Part shown: positions 11,506-21,412 of the stretch, piece by piece
Layout: each line of letters opens with the position of its first letter
Numbering within the stretch: position 1 is the stretch's first letter
Assembly: GCF_018873765.1 (NCBI RefSeq)
Contig: NC_057921.1
Location: 27,005,784-27,069,783 of the forward strand
Direction: 5' to 3'
Length of the DNA stretch: 64,000 bases
DNA from: Telopea speciosissima
Taxonomy: Eukaryota > Streptophyta > Magnoliopsida > Proteales > Proteaceae
Position numbers and translations under genes: made by a program
Notes under the pieces: model-generated
The model's input: the letters and a program-made list of their open reading frames with translations, nothing else
Databases searched by the model: none
Told to the model about the DNA's origin: nothing

Positions 11506-12129
11506 TTTTTTGGAAAATGGAAAGAAATATATATATTATAAAAAGAGAACTTTACATCCTATAATAACAGTGACCAAAAGCATCTCACAGAGACCTCGAG
11601 GAAGGCTATGTATACAAAAGTGAACTTCCTGAGTCACTTTGACAAAACCAGCCAAGTAGTCTGCACAAAACTTAGTTTCACGCACTTGAAAGTGAAACTC
11701 ACTAGCAAAGAAGGAATCACGAAAGTCCCATATCTGATGAAGAATATCCAAGTAGTGCCAGGGAGTCGAGGTAGATCCATTAATGATATTAATGGTTGAA
11801 ACAGAGTCTGGCGACAATGGATGTGATCTAGTCCAAAACAAAGAGCTTTATGTAGGCCAACCCGAATGGCCCACAATTCCATACGAAGGATGTGTAGTTC
11901 CACCCGCCATTGCAAAAAGAGGAGTACCAAAATGGTTTCAGCCAATAGTACCATAGCCACCAGTCAAGGAGTGAACAACCCCATCACAATTAATAGCCAT
12001 CCAGTCCAGGGGAGGAGTCATCCCCCAAAAAGGAATCTCTTTATAAAAAATGAAAGAGACAGGAAGACGCCATCTCTAAAAAAAAACATGAGAAGAAGGG
12101 GAGTCCTTCACCTTTTGGTTCAACCCTAT
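11506..12129 (-). pseudogene. LINE ORF2 3' part: RNase H domain, minus strand
   Basis: Minus-strand translation shows INCDGVV (first catalytic Asp of RNase H) near 11990, then AIRVGLHKALCFGLDHI, STINIINGSTS and RETKFCADYLAGF. This is the RVT_3 RNase H layout of plant L1 elements, split over two frames. The tail at about 11505-11512 is a T run on the plus strand, matching a poly(A) tail on minus. The upstream part of the same element lies at 18020-18240, on the far side of the Gypsy insertion. Confidence 0.8.
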
Positions 12130-12664
12130 TGCATTGAGAAATCGCTCAACGGTCCTTCGAGTGCCGTAACTTGCAAAAGACCCTGGGTGACAAAGGAGAA
12201 CCGGTGTGGTTCTGGCCTAGGACTCTCCGATGCCAAAGTTAGATCTCTTTGAGCAAACAGATGAGTGAATAGTTAGAATTCAAGATGTGTTCCAATCTCC
12301 CTTGATGGGGTAGAGTACCTTTCCTTTTATAGTGGAGTGTGGCGGTATGGAGAGTCCCGATTGATGTAGAGTGGCCTTCGTAGTTGATGGAGTCCCTGAG
12401 TAGCAGGGTTCTTCTTTAGTTGGTTGTCTTCCTCTAGGAGGTAGTGTCCTAGTAGGGTTGATGTCCTTAGTGGATAGACCCTTCTACATGGTAGATAAGG
12501 TCCCTGGTGTTTGAGTCCATTAAGACTACGTGACTGGCCGTGGAGTGTGGTCATTCGGAGCAGTGCCTGCGGAGTGTGGTCATTCGCTGGTCCTGTCATG
12601 GTCCACCTCCTGGGCCAGAACACGTGGCGGCCTCTAATTGATTGGTGTGAATTTGGGTTTATCA
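12130..12664 (-). repeat. 3' LTR of the Tat element
   Basis: 535 bp, ends TGATAAACC ... ATGCA on minus. By eye about 95% identical to the copy at 17484-18019. A plus-strand CTTTTATAG near 12333 may mark a TATA-like site on minus (CTATAAAAGG). Confidence 0.9.
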
Positions 12665-12684
12665 TTTGCCCCCCACTCTCTTGG
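12665..12684 (-). promoter_or_regulatory. Polypurine tract of the Tat element
   Basis: On minus this is GAGAGTGGGGGGCAAA immediately before the LTR start TGATAAACC. It is the expected primer for plus-strand DNA synthesis and fixes the element's orientation. Confidence 0.85.
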
Positions 12685-14943
12685 AACGGAGTGCTCAAGA
12701 GAGTATCTCTTTCATTTTTGTTTTGAAGCTTTGTCTCCCTTACTCTCTTCTGGTTTCTTCCTTTCTTGGCTATTAGCCCTTGGCTTTCCTAGTAGCTTGC
12801 TTACTCTTGATCTTGATCGCGTTCGTGGTATTAGTCATGAGCTTGTCACCTCCTTGTGCCCATGTTGCTCATGCCTCGGTCTCACTTTCTTTGCTTTGCT
12901 CGTACCTCAGCCTGTTTGTGCTCGTCCAGGCCCATTGGCACCGCTTGACTGTCCGCTCCTGTTGGCACTGCTCATCGATCCGCGCCCGTAGGCCTCGATT
13001 CGTACCTGGTTGTGCTCGATCCTTGATCTGTGCCCGCAGGCTTCGATCCGCGCCTGGTTGTGCTCGATCCTCGACCCTTGGCGGGGACCGCACCCTTGGC
13101 TGGTCTGCGGCCCTTGGCCGTGGCCAAACAACCCTTCTTTTCTTTTCTTTTTTTTTCTTCTCTCTCTCCTACTTTTTCTTTTCCCTCTTCTCTCTCTTCC
13201 TTTCTCTCTTCTTCTCCCTTTGATGTGATGCCCATTGATGGCTTTCCCTTTCTTTTTTTTTTTTTCAATCTCTCTTCTCTCCTTTCTCTTTCCAAGGGTC
13301 GGCGCCTATTTGGGAGTGGACCCTTGTCCTTTTTTTTTTTCAATCTCTCATCTCTTGGGCGTGGACCCTTGTCCTTCTTTTTTTTTCTTATTTTTTTTTG
13401 CACGCTATCAGCGTCTGGTGACGACGCCCATTCGATTCATGCCCAATGATGCTCGTGTTCCTTGTTCGGTCGTCGCCTGTTTCACGCTCATCGATTGATG
13501 CTCCGGTTGCGTCCTTCTCGATCGATGCCCTGGTTCACGCCCATCTTAATCGATGCCCTGGTTTGCTCCCATCGATTGATGCCTTCCGGTCCGTGCCCTT
13601 CTCGATCTACGTCTTGGTTCGCTCCAATCCCGACCGATGCCCGTCCTGTCCATGCCTCGGTCGACGCCCGTCTGGCTATCCGCGCCTGTGCTGCCCCTTT
13701 TTTTTTGTATTGAGTCGAATTGGTCTTTGGCCATAGACACGTCTTTATTCGAACCTTGATCTCGATCCCTCACGAACTTCGACCTCGGACCTCTAACTTT
13801 GACCTCGGACCTTGACCTCGAAGCTCGAACCTCGTCCTCCGACTTTGACCTCGAAACTCGCCCATGTCCATGGCCTGTCGCCTACGGCCTTTGGCCATGG
13901 CAAATTTTTTTTTTTTTACCTTTCTTCATGAGTTTGCTGGTTGGTCGTTACAGCTTGCTTTCCACTCTCCTGGGTCGGTGGCTTGACGTTGGGGGACTAC
14001 TACTCAAGTAAGTAGCCTTCCTTGCCATTGTCCATGACGTCTAGCGAATCTGACTCCGCCACTGTTGTGGTTGGATCTGTACTCCTTTGTGTATTGTTCT
14101 TCGTCACTCATATATGGCTGATAGGCCTTGGTAGTCATTCCACCTTGGTGGCTTTAAGCCTTGATAGTTCTTGGACTCTGGTGGTCTGTGGGCGGTGGTC
14201 CATGGACTTGGGTGGCATTGCGCCTTGGTGGTCAGCGGACCTTGTTGGTCATCGGACCTTGGTGGTCATCGAACCTTGGTGGTTGGCGGACCTTGGCGGG
14301 CAGCAGACCTTGGTGGTCATCGGACCTCGGTGGTCAACGGATCTTGGTGGTCATCGGACCTTGGTGGTCATCGAACCTTGGTGGTCTACGGACCTTGGTG
14401 GTCATCAGACCTTGCGCCTGATTGATCATCGAACCTTGGTGGTCATCGGACCTTGCGCCTGATTGGTCATGGGACCTTGGTGGTCTACGGACCTTGGTGG
14501 TCGGCGGACCTTGGCGGTCAGCGGACCTTGGTGGTCATCGGACCTCGGTGGTCAACGGATCTTGGTGGTCATTGGACCTTGGTGGTCATCGAACCTTGGT
14601 GGTCTACGGACCTTGGTGGTCATCAGACCTTGCGCCTGATTGATCATCGAACCTTGGTGGTCATCGAACCTTGCGCCTGATCGATCATCGGACCTTGGTG
14701 GTCTACAGACCTTGGTGGTCATCGGACCTTGCGTCTGATTGGTCATCAGATTTTGGTTGCATTATGCCTTGACGGTCTGGAGACCATGATGCTTTGGAGG
14801 TGGTCGACCAATAGGTAGGAGTAGGAAGTTTCAAATTATCCTTGAAAACTGTAATGTAACTTACCGTGTGCCATGGCTGACAGCCGACTATGCTACTGCT
14901 ACTGCTACTCTTACTGGTAGTACTTCTTCAGGTGTTCTGAGTT
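12685..14943 (-). other. Long repetitive 3' region of the Tat element
   Basis: Between integrase and the polypurine tract lie about 2.2 kb of low-complexity sequence. 12960-13130 and 13480-13720 hold degenerate repeats built on CGATCCGCGCC- and CGATGCCC-like units. 13130-13420 is a pyrimidine-rich stretch. 13745-13870 repeats GACCTCGGACC/CTCGAACC units. The clearest array is listed separately. Tat elements are known to carry tandem repeats in this position. Open frames through it are by-products of the repeats. Confidence 0.75.
14205..14770. repeat. 17-bp tandem array with a 218-bp higher-order period
   Basis: The basic unit is 17 bp (CGGACCTTGGTGGTCAT and variants). Some units are replaced by a 24-bp variant containing CCTTGCGCCTGATTG. 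The block starting near 14293 is repeated near 14511 with the same order of variants, an offset of 218 bp, so a group of units was duplicated as a block. Confidence 0.93.
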
Positions 14944-16080
14944 TCAGGTGCGATCTATGTTCTTGCCCCCCGGAGTCTTCAAGCGGTAGGTCCCTGGACG
15001 TATCTGGTTGAAGACTATGTAGGGTCCTTCCCCGTTGGCCGACAGCTTCCCTTTCTTCTGTGGCTGTGATGCGCTTGCCCTTCTTAGGACTAGGTCTCCC
15101 TGGTGGAATAGCCTCTCTCTAACTTTGACATTGTAGTACTTGGCAGTTCGTTGCTGGTAGGCCACGTTCCTTAGGAGTGCCTTCTCACGGATCTCATCTA
15201 TGAAGTCTAGGTTCACCCGTAGTCCGTCGACATAGGTGCGCTCATTGAAGTGTAGTACTCTGTGGGACATGGCAAGGACCTCTACTGCTACCAGTGCCTC
15301 AGTACCGTAGGCTAGGCAGAATGGGCTCTCTCCTGTGGGTGTCCTTACTGTGGTTCGGTATGCCCACAGAATGCTTGGTAGTTCCTCGACCCACTTCCCC
15401 TTGGCTCCCTCTAGCCTCTTCTTGACCCCTTCTAGCAGTGTTCTGTTGGTCACCTCCACCTGACCATTGGCCTGTGGGTATGCTACCGATACAGGACGAT
15501 AGTCAATGTTGTAGCTCTGACAGAAAGCTCTGAATGTAGGGTTGTTGAATTGCTTGCCATTGTCTGAGACTAGGATCTTTGGTACCCCGAACCTGTAGAT
15601 GACATCGTCACAAACAAACTTCTCCATTTTATTCTCTGTTATTTTGGGCAATGGCTTAGCCTCCACCCACTTGGAGAAGTAGTCAATAGCGATGACTAAG
15701 TACTTGTGGTTCCCTGATGCTGCAGTGAAGTCGCCTAGGATGTCCATCCCCTACATGACAAAGGGGATGGGGTTGAGGATTGATGTCAGTTTGGTGGCAG
15801 GTAGATGGGGTATTAGGGCGAACAACTGACATTGCTCGCACTTCTTGGCATACAGTATTGCTTCCTCTTGCATTCATGGCCAGTAGAGTCCTTGGCGGAG
15901 GACTTTGTAGGCTAGGGCTCGTCCCCCCATGTGGCTTCCTCAAATCCCCTCATGGACCTCTGCTAGGGAGTACTGGGATCCCTTGGGTCTTAGGCACCGA
16001 AGTAGTGGTGCCGTGGCCCCCTTCCTCTTGTATAGTACTCCGTCTAGGATGGTGTACTTTGTAGCTCTCATCCTTACTTT
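14944..16080 (-). pseudogene. Tat integrase
   Basis: The N-terminal zinc-binding part (EVHEGICGSHMGG ... CEQCQLFA) lies around 15810-15970 and is broken by stops. The core, 15747-14944, is open for 267 residues from MDILGDFTAAS. It has the catalytic triad: Asp in AIDYFSKWVEA, Asp in VSDNGKQF, and Glu in NGQVEV. The C-terminal part (KVRERLFHQGDLVLRR ... GEGPYIV) is also present. Stop codons before the core (for example in GLYWP-stop-MQEE) mean the full enzyme is not encoded. Confidence 0.9.
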
Positions 16081-16755
16081 CCTTGCCTCGACTTTGTCTT
16101 CTGGTAAGACGTCGTTCTGCAGGTAGTTGAGTATAAGGTCCATCCAGCTAGGCCTTTCCTCAATCTCATTGACCCGTTTCTCCTGATACGTTGGCTCATG
16201 TAAGATCTCAATGTAGATTGCATTGGCCAAGTTTCGGAGCTCATCATTGGCTAGCCTTGATAGGGCATCGGCGGTGGCATTCTCGATCCTGGAAACCCAA
16301 ACCATCTCAAACTTCACGAACTCCCCGATCAATGCTCGAGCACGTGCTAGGTATGACGCCATTCGCTCGACCTTCACCTTGTACTCTCCATTCACCTGGT
16401 TCACTACAAGCTGGGAGTCACTCCAGATGGATAGGTGTGTTACTTGGATGGCCTTGGCTGCCCAGAGTCCAGCTAGTAGTGCTTCGTACTCTGCTTCATT
16501 GTTGGATGCTTGGAAGGTGAATCGGAGAGCATACTGGATTCAGAATCCCTCGGGAGTGGTGCGTATGAAGCTAGCCCCACTTCTTGCTGCATTGCTCGAG
16601 CCATCCATGAACATTTCCCATGATTCGCGATCATGCTCCTCTGGTTCTTTTGCTTCTGGTTCGACCTCAGATAGGGTGCATTCGGCGACGAAGTCCGCCA
16701 AAGCTTGGCCTTTGATGGCCGTCCGTGGTTGGAATCTGATATCATGCTCACTCAA
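16081..16755 (-). pseudogene. Archaeal-type RNase H domain of the Tat element
   Basis: Minus-strand reading gives ALADFVAECT, then MFMDGSSNAARSGA (first catalytic Asp), NNEAEYEALLAG (Glu), SDSQLVVNQVNG (Asp) and NATADALSRLAN (last Asp). This second RNase H, in addition to the one following RT, is the marker of the Tat/Ogre group. A stop sits at the EGF-stop-IQYAL position near 16540. Confidence 0.85.
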
Positions 16756-17483
16756 CTCTACCGCCTATGCTATCAGTCATCCAAAGACTTCTGGCTTGTG
16801 GAGTACCTTCTTTAGTGGTAGGTCTGTGAGCACTGTGATAATGTGGGCCTAGAAGTAGGGTCGTAGCTTTTTGGCCGCGATCACTAGTAGATGGGCCTCT
16901 GTGCCTTAGCTTTCTCCTTCAACAGTACTGCGCTTACCGCGACTGGGGTTGCGGCCAGGTAGATCTACAACTCTTCATTGGGTTCTGGTCGTCTGAGTAG
17001 TGGTGGACTTTCCAGGTACTCCTTCAGCTCCTCGAATGCTTTTTGACACTCCTCTGTCTAAGCAAAGTCTTTTAGACTTTGGAGGTTTTTCAACGTCTTG
17101 AAGAAGGGTAGACATTTGTCCCTCAACCGTGATACGAACCTCGAAAGGGCTGCGACCCTTCCATTCAACCTCTGTACTTCTCTAGCCGTCCGAGGTGGTG
17201 CAATCTCCTGGATGATCTTAACCTTGGATGGGTTGGCTTCTATGCCCCGTACTGAGACCATGAACCCTAGGAACTTCCCTGACGTCACTCCGAATGCACA
17301 CTTCGCCGGATTTAGTTTCATCTGGTTCCTTCTCAGCACAGTGAATGCTTCTTCCAGGTCGGTCAGGTGTTGGTGGACTCGGACGCTTTTCACGAGCATG
17401 TCATCCACGTACACTTCCATGTTGCGCCCGATCTGTTCCTCGAGCATCCTGTTGACCATCCTCTGGTAGGTGGCCCCAGCTAT
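16756..17483 (-). pseudogene. Tat reverse transcriptase (C-terminal part) and first RNase H, with several stops
   Basis: The piece starts abruptly at AGATYQRMVN, directly against the LTR. The catalytic motif VYVDDMLVKS is present (about 17390-17420), followed by LNPAKCAFGVTSGKFLGF. Stops follow at FA-stop-TEEC, YF-stop-AH and in the FG-stop-LIA-stop-AVELS segment. Most stand where family members have Trp or Gln, so they look like single C-to-T or G-to-A changes. Confidence 0.85.
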
Positions 17484-18019
17484 TGCGTCGAGAAATCGCT
17501 CAGTGGTCCTTCGAGTGTCGTAACCTGCAAAAGACCCTGGGTGACAAAGGAGAACCAGTGTGGTTCCGGCCTAGGACTCTCCGATGCCAAAGTTAGATCT
17601 CTCTGAGCAAACAGATGAGTGAATAGTTAGAATTCAAGATGTGTTCCGATCTCCCTTGATGGGGTAGAGTACCTTTCCTTTTATAGTGGAGTGTGGCGGT
17701 GTGGAGAGTCCCGATTGATGTAGAGTGGCCTTCGTAGTTGATGGAGTCCCTGAGTAGCAGGGTTCTTCTTTGGTTGGTTGTCTTCCTCTGGGAGGTAGTG
17801 TCCCAGTAGGGTTGATGTCCTTAGTGGATAGACCCTTCTACGTGGTAGATAAGGTCCCTGGTGTTTGAGTCTGTCAGGACTAAGTGACTGGCCGTGGAGT
17901 GTGGTCATTCGGAGCAGCGCCTACGGAGTGTGGTCATTCGCTGGTCCTGTCATGGTCCACGTCCTTGGGCCAGAACACATGGCGGCCTCTGATTGGTTGG
18001 TGTGAATTTGGGTTTATCA
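17484..18019 (-). repeat. 5' LTR of the Tat element
   Basis: 536 bp, TG...CA on minus. Right of it the plus-strand sequence returns to the split LINE. Left of it the internal region begins inside RT without a primer-binding site. Confidence 0.9.
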
Positions 18020-18240
18020 AGCCCAGTAAAACGAAGCTTGGTATCCGTAAGGATGGAATGAATGATCAAAGAGTGTTGTTGAGCTTGACCTTGGAAGGCC
18101 CTTGGATTTCTTTCTGCCCATATACTGTAAATAGCAGCCGAGAAACAAAATTTCTTGATACAAGCAGTAAATATTTCCAGCAAATATGTATTTTCACAGA
18201 TTTTCCCTCCAATCAAATGGGATGTTCATTGTGAATTATG
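18020..18240 (-). pseudogene. LINE ORF2 fragment upstream of the Tat insertion
   Basis: Minus-strand translation contains FCFSAAIYSIWAERN and SLIIHSILTDTKLRFTGL, the segment between the zf-RVT and RNase H parts of a plant LINE. It joins logically to the RNase H piece at 12129-11506. The 5' end is truncated near 18240. Confidence 0.75.
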
Positions 18241-18566
18241 CATTTGACAGAAAACCCATAAAAGGTTAGGACTGATTTATGCCAAGAAACTCTAAAATCG
18301 TTGAATATTCAGATATGAGAGCAAATTTTAGGATTCTTAAATACAGATTTTGATGAATTCCATTCCATCCCCGATTCCGTGTTTGGAAACATTGGGAGCA
18401 GTGTTTGGTATGCATTTCAAGTAAATTTTACATTGTCAGATGATAAAAATAATTATTTTTATCTACCTGGGATGCATTCTAGGATCTTTGTCCCCTCCAG
18501 TCCCGTGCCCGGCTCAGTTCCCAATGCCTGTAATAGGTGGGGGGGGGGACTAAATATAATTTTCGG
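18241..18566. other. No feature seen
   Basis: AT-rich sequence with a G run of 10 at about 18540-18549. No gene or repeat recognised. Confidence 0.5.
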
Positions 18567-18580
18567 TGTATACGTCTTTC
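18567..18580. repeat. 14-bp target duplication, left copy
   Basis: TGTATACGTCTTTC, identical to 20104-20117. It directly precedes the T run that is the LINE's poly(A) tail on the other strand. Confidence 0.95.
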
Positions 18581-20103
18581 TTTTTTTTTTGGTAACTGAG
18601 CATTTATTCAGAGGAACGGGGTTTACACATGGTATCACCTTTGCAAAGGTTGATTATCCATGAAGAGGAAACTGGCCAAGTTGTCATACCCGTAATAGAC
18701 AACGCCTTCTTGGCCAAGGTATCAGCGACAACATTGCTTAACCTTGGAATATAAACAAACTGGCATTTACAAAACATAGTAGACAGGTATACGATGTCCT
18801 CAACTATGGGGAGAATGTATATGGGAGGAGAGGAATCCTTGCCACGAGAAAGAAGATCCAACAGCTCTTTGCAGTCCGACTCTACCATGATGTCCTCAAT
18901 GCAGTCACCCAATGCGTGTAGTAATCTAGACCTGATAGCCAAAGCTTCTCCTTGAAGAGGAGTAGTGAAATGCAGGGGATCCGATACCGCCAGAGTGCAA
19001 AGTCCAGTTGAGTTTCTTACAACAAAGCCAATACTGGATAGCTTACCTTCTCCATGAATAGACGCGTCACAGTTCAGCTTCATAGAGGGGTAAGGAGGAG
19101 GGGTCCAGCCTTGTACTGTTGGCGTGCTATGAGGTGAAGCTTGGTTTGGCAATGCTGTATCTCCTTTTGAGCTCCAAAATTCCTCATAGGCCTTGACCGC
19201 CATAGAGCAAACTGCTGAAGGAGAGGTAGTTGTTTGATTGAAGATGGAGTTATTCCTCGCTTTCCAGATGAACCAGCAGAGAAAGGAACAGAGACTAATG
19301 ACTAAATGACCATTAGCTTTATCCTTAGCGAGAAGTTTGGTCCAGCTAGATATCCACTCCACTAAGGTCATATTCTCACTTCCAAAGTTAATAGTAAGAG
19401 GGGAGCCGAACCAGACTGCCCGAGCAAACTCACATTGAAAGAGAATGTGATCGATGGATTCAATAGGTTCACTACATCGATGACAAGCTGGGTCCACAGT
19501 AATCTGCCGATGGTGGAGGCCTTCACCTGTTGCTAAGCCAAAACCGCAGGCCTTCCAAAGAAAAGTCTTAATCTTGGGAATGGTCTTACAGCCCCAAATT
19601 AATTTCCATACCGGCTTGGGCACTTGAGGGATAAGAGTACCGGAGGATGAGGCTTTAAGCTTGTCTTTGAGAGCTTGTTGATTACACAAAAAGTGATAAG
19701 CTGATTTAACTGTGAATATCCCATTTTGAGTACCACCCCAAATTTGAATGTCCTCTTTTGGAAATAAAGGAAGTTGGACTTCTAAGATCACTCTGATATC
19801 ATCTGGATGGAACCATTTATTAAGCTCTTCTTCTTTCCAGACCATGTTGGTAGGATCAATAAGTTGAGAAACCCAAATAAGAGGGCAATCTTCAGTTTCC
19901 GATGTTGCACTTTAAAATCTGGATTACTAGGTAACCAATTATCATCCCAAATCAGTATTTGGTTGCCTTTGCCCACCACCCAGAGAAGACCAGCTTTAAG
20001 AACATCTCTCCCTTCAATTATACTTCTCCACCCCCAAGAGGGTTTTGAACCTGCTTTTGCCTGAAGAAAGTAGCATTTGGGAAAATAGATTTGCTTCATT
20101 AAC
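18581..20103 (-). mobile_element. 5'-truncated LINE with poly(A) tail and 14-bp target duplication
   Basis: Poly(T) at 18581-18590 (poly(A) on minus), a 1.5-kb body carrying the C-terminal half of ORF2, and identical 14-bp flanks. This is the classic result of target-primed reverse transcription that stopped early. The long open frame and exact duplication suggest that it is younger than the two other LINE relics here. Confidence 0.95.
18604..19845 (-). CDS. LINE ORF2 C-terminal fragment: zf-RVT and RNase H domains
   Basis: Open for 413 residues. It starts in the linker (WKEEELNKWFHPDDI), then the zf-RVT region (GTQNGIFTVKSAYHFL, and CHRCSEPIESIDHILFQC with C-x2-C...H...C), the WFIWKARNNSIF motif, and an RVT_3 RNase H with LNCDAS, GEALAIR, VESDCKELL and ADTLAKKAL, so all catalytic acidic positions are kept. 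Further upstream sequence (20099-19788, IIEGRDVLKAGLLWVVGKGN, ILIWDDNWLP) is in another frame. Endonuclease and RT are missing because of 5' truncation, so it cannot move by itself. Confidence 0.9.
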   Translation of the reverse strand: MVWKEEELNKWFHPDDIRVILEVQLPLFPKEDIQIWGGTQNGIFTVKSAYHFLCNQQALKDKLKASSSGTLIPQVPKPVWKLIWGCKTIPKIKTFLWKACGFGLATGEGLHHRQITVDPACHRCSEPIESIDHILFQCEFARAVWFGSPLTINFGSENMTLVEWISSWTKLLAKDKANGHLVISLCSFLCWFIWKARNNSIFNQTTTSPSAVCSMAVKAYEEFWSSKGDTALPNQASPHSTPTVQGWTPPPYPSMKLNCDASIHGEGKLSSIGFVVRNSTGLCTLAVSDPLHFTTPLQGEALAIRSRLLHALGDCIEDIMVESDCKELLDLLSRGKDSSPPIYILPIVEDIVYLSTMFCKCQFVYIPRLSNVVADTLAKKALSITGMTTWPVSSSWIINLCKGDTMCKPRSSE

Positions 20104-20117
20104 TGTATACGTCTTTC
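20104..20117. repeat. 14-bp target duplication, right copy
   Basis: Second copy of TGTATACGTCTTTC, at the truncated 5' end of the LINE. Confidence 0.95.
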
Positions 20118-20762
20118 ATGGTTGATGCACAGATGTGCCTGTAAGACCTACACCTTTTTAAAAAACTATATTCCAAGATTCATTCAGATACCAAAAACGA
20201 TGCGTCTCAGCATCTGCAACCTTCGATTATTAAAAAAAGGAATCGAAACTAAATATTAAAAAAAATGTTGAATAAAACTCCAATTCCAATGCTGAGTTAC
20301 AATGAAGCTCTTAACAACCACAATAATTGAAATTTTTTTAAGCCAATTCTTTATGAAAGGGAGGTAATTCGCATGAATCGTGGCGGCTGCAGAGGTCATG
20401 TGCACCATGTGGGGTCCACTGTGTCACATGGCCTTTGCAACGCCGCACGATGCAGTACTGCACCGTGCAAGAACAGAAGAGGATAAAAATTCAATTCGCA
20501 TTAAACCTCATTAAAATCGTAGCAAGATTCCAATCCAACGTCTATAAACAAAGTCTTCAATCCTGAACCAGCAGTGTCCACTTGCGTACCAAAAACAACT
20601 ACTTTCACCGAAAGATTTCAGATTCAGAGATTCATCTGCAGAAAAATTCGCCACCAGAAAAAAACAAAAATAATAGAAAGATTTCTGTTTGTAGACACGA
20701 CAGAATTAAGAACCCAATTGTAATTTGTTCTTGAATTATATAATCATCGATGATCACAGAAC
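20118..20762. other. Intergenic, downstream of the host gene
   Basis: The region lies 3' of the minus-strand gene at 20763-21338. No ORF or repeat was recognised. The first 60-100 bp left of 20763 should hold the 3' UTR; no perfect AATAAA was seen. Confidence 0.5.
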
Positions 20763-21338
20763 TCAATCAGTTACAGTAACAGTTACTGGAGGAGGAGAAG
20801 AAGAAGAACAGAACAACTGAATCTGTTCAAGAAAAGTAACATTTTGAGCCCTCTCAGTCCTCCTAATGTACCCACTCGCTTCTTTCTCGGAATATCTGCA
20901 AAATCCTTTCTTTCCATTGCTCCGCCACAGCTCCTCCCCGTAACTCCGATGGGCGTAATACGCCTCTACTCCGCCCGTCACTGCAACTCTCTTCTCAATA
21001 CCGTCGTCAGCGGTTTCTTCCGCCGGGAAAATCTCTATCGGCAACCTCTCGTAGTGCCCAAGACTTATTCCTTCCAACTCATCCATCCGTTCAAGCCCTT
21101 TCGCCGTAACTTCGTAAAGCTCTCCCCAGATTTGGTCGCCATGGCCGCTGAGGTTGATGAGGAAAGGAACACGATAGGGTCCACAGACGAGTGGGAATCT
21201 CTCGACGGTTCGGTAAACTCCGAGAAAAATGGCATCACCTGTTGGCATCAGGGCTTCGATTAAGCCGTGGTTGGGGAAGCCTCGTTTGAGAGTCCCGTAG
21301 GTGAAGATGAGTTTTCGGTTCTGCTGTTCACAGCTCAT
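20763..21338 (-). CDS. Gamma-glutamylcyclotransferase / AIG2-like protein
   Basis: A complete 191-residue single-exon frame beginning MSCEQQNRKLIFTYGTLKRG. The YGTLKRGFPNHGL motif binds the gamma-glutamyl substrate in the GGCT-like fold, and the ELEGISLGHYER segment contains the Glu expected as the catalytic acid. Family members release 5-oxoproline from gamma-glutamyl amino acids or amines, usually in the cytosol, linking to glutathione turnover; in plants several are named AIG2-like. The length fits the plant form (about 170-200 residues). The Ser/Pro- and Thr/Val-rich tail after QIQLF is low in complexity. It is the only intact non-mobile gene here. The exact substrate cannot be told from sequence. 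Confidence 0.93.
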   Translation of the reverse strand: MSCEQQNRKLIFTYGTLKRGFPNHGLIEALMPTGDAIFLGVYRTVERFPLVCGPYRVPFLINLSGHGDQIWGELYEVTAKGLERMDELEGISLGHYERLPIEIFPAEETADDGIEKRVAVTGGVEAYYAHRSYGEELWRSNGKKGFCRYSEKEASGYIRRTERAQNVTFLEQIQLFCSSSSPPPVTVTVTD

Positions 21339-21404
21339 CTTATCTTCTCTCTTTGTTTCTCAGAAGCCTGTAAAGTAAATATTGGTTCGTTTCAATTGGA
21401 CGAA

Positions 21405-21412
21405 CTATATAT
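21405..21412 (-). promoter_or_regulatory. Possible TATA box of the GGCT-like gene
   Basis: ATATATAG on minus, about 70 bp upstream of the start codon, which leaves room for a short 5' UTR. Position and sequence are suggestive only. Confidence 0.45.

Larger units (their letters stand above)
12130..18019 (-). mobile_element. Truncated Tat-type Ty3/Gypsy retrotransposon inserted in a LINE
   Basis: Two similar LTRs (12130-12664 and 17484-18019) flank an internal region holding, in minus-strand order, partial RT, RNase H, archaeal-type RNase H, integrase and a long repetitive 3' region, then a polypurine tract. A second RNase H before integrase marks the Tat group. The 5' LTR joins directly to the middle of RT, so primer-binding site, gag, protease and the first part of RT are deleted. 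No target duplication was found (CCTAT on the left, AGCCC on the right). In-frame stops occur in RT and RNase H. Confidence 0.88.

Noticed and set aside
12638..13736. Long ORFs on both strands rich in Ser/Leu/Phe or Lys/Glu
   Set aside because: They follow the pyrimidine-rich low-complexity tract of the Tat 3' region and have no recognisable domain.
14022..14746. Several overlapping open frames with repeated WSSDLGGHRTLVV-like residues
   Set aside because: They are created by the 17-bp array: three units make 51 bases or 17 codons, so all frames stay open. No protein evidence.
12125..18024. Target duplication of the Tat element
   Set aside because: CCTAT on the left and AGCCC on the right differ; shifting the LTR borders by a few bases does not produce a match.
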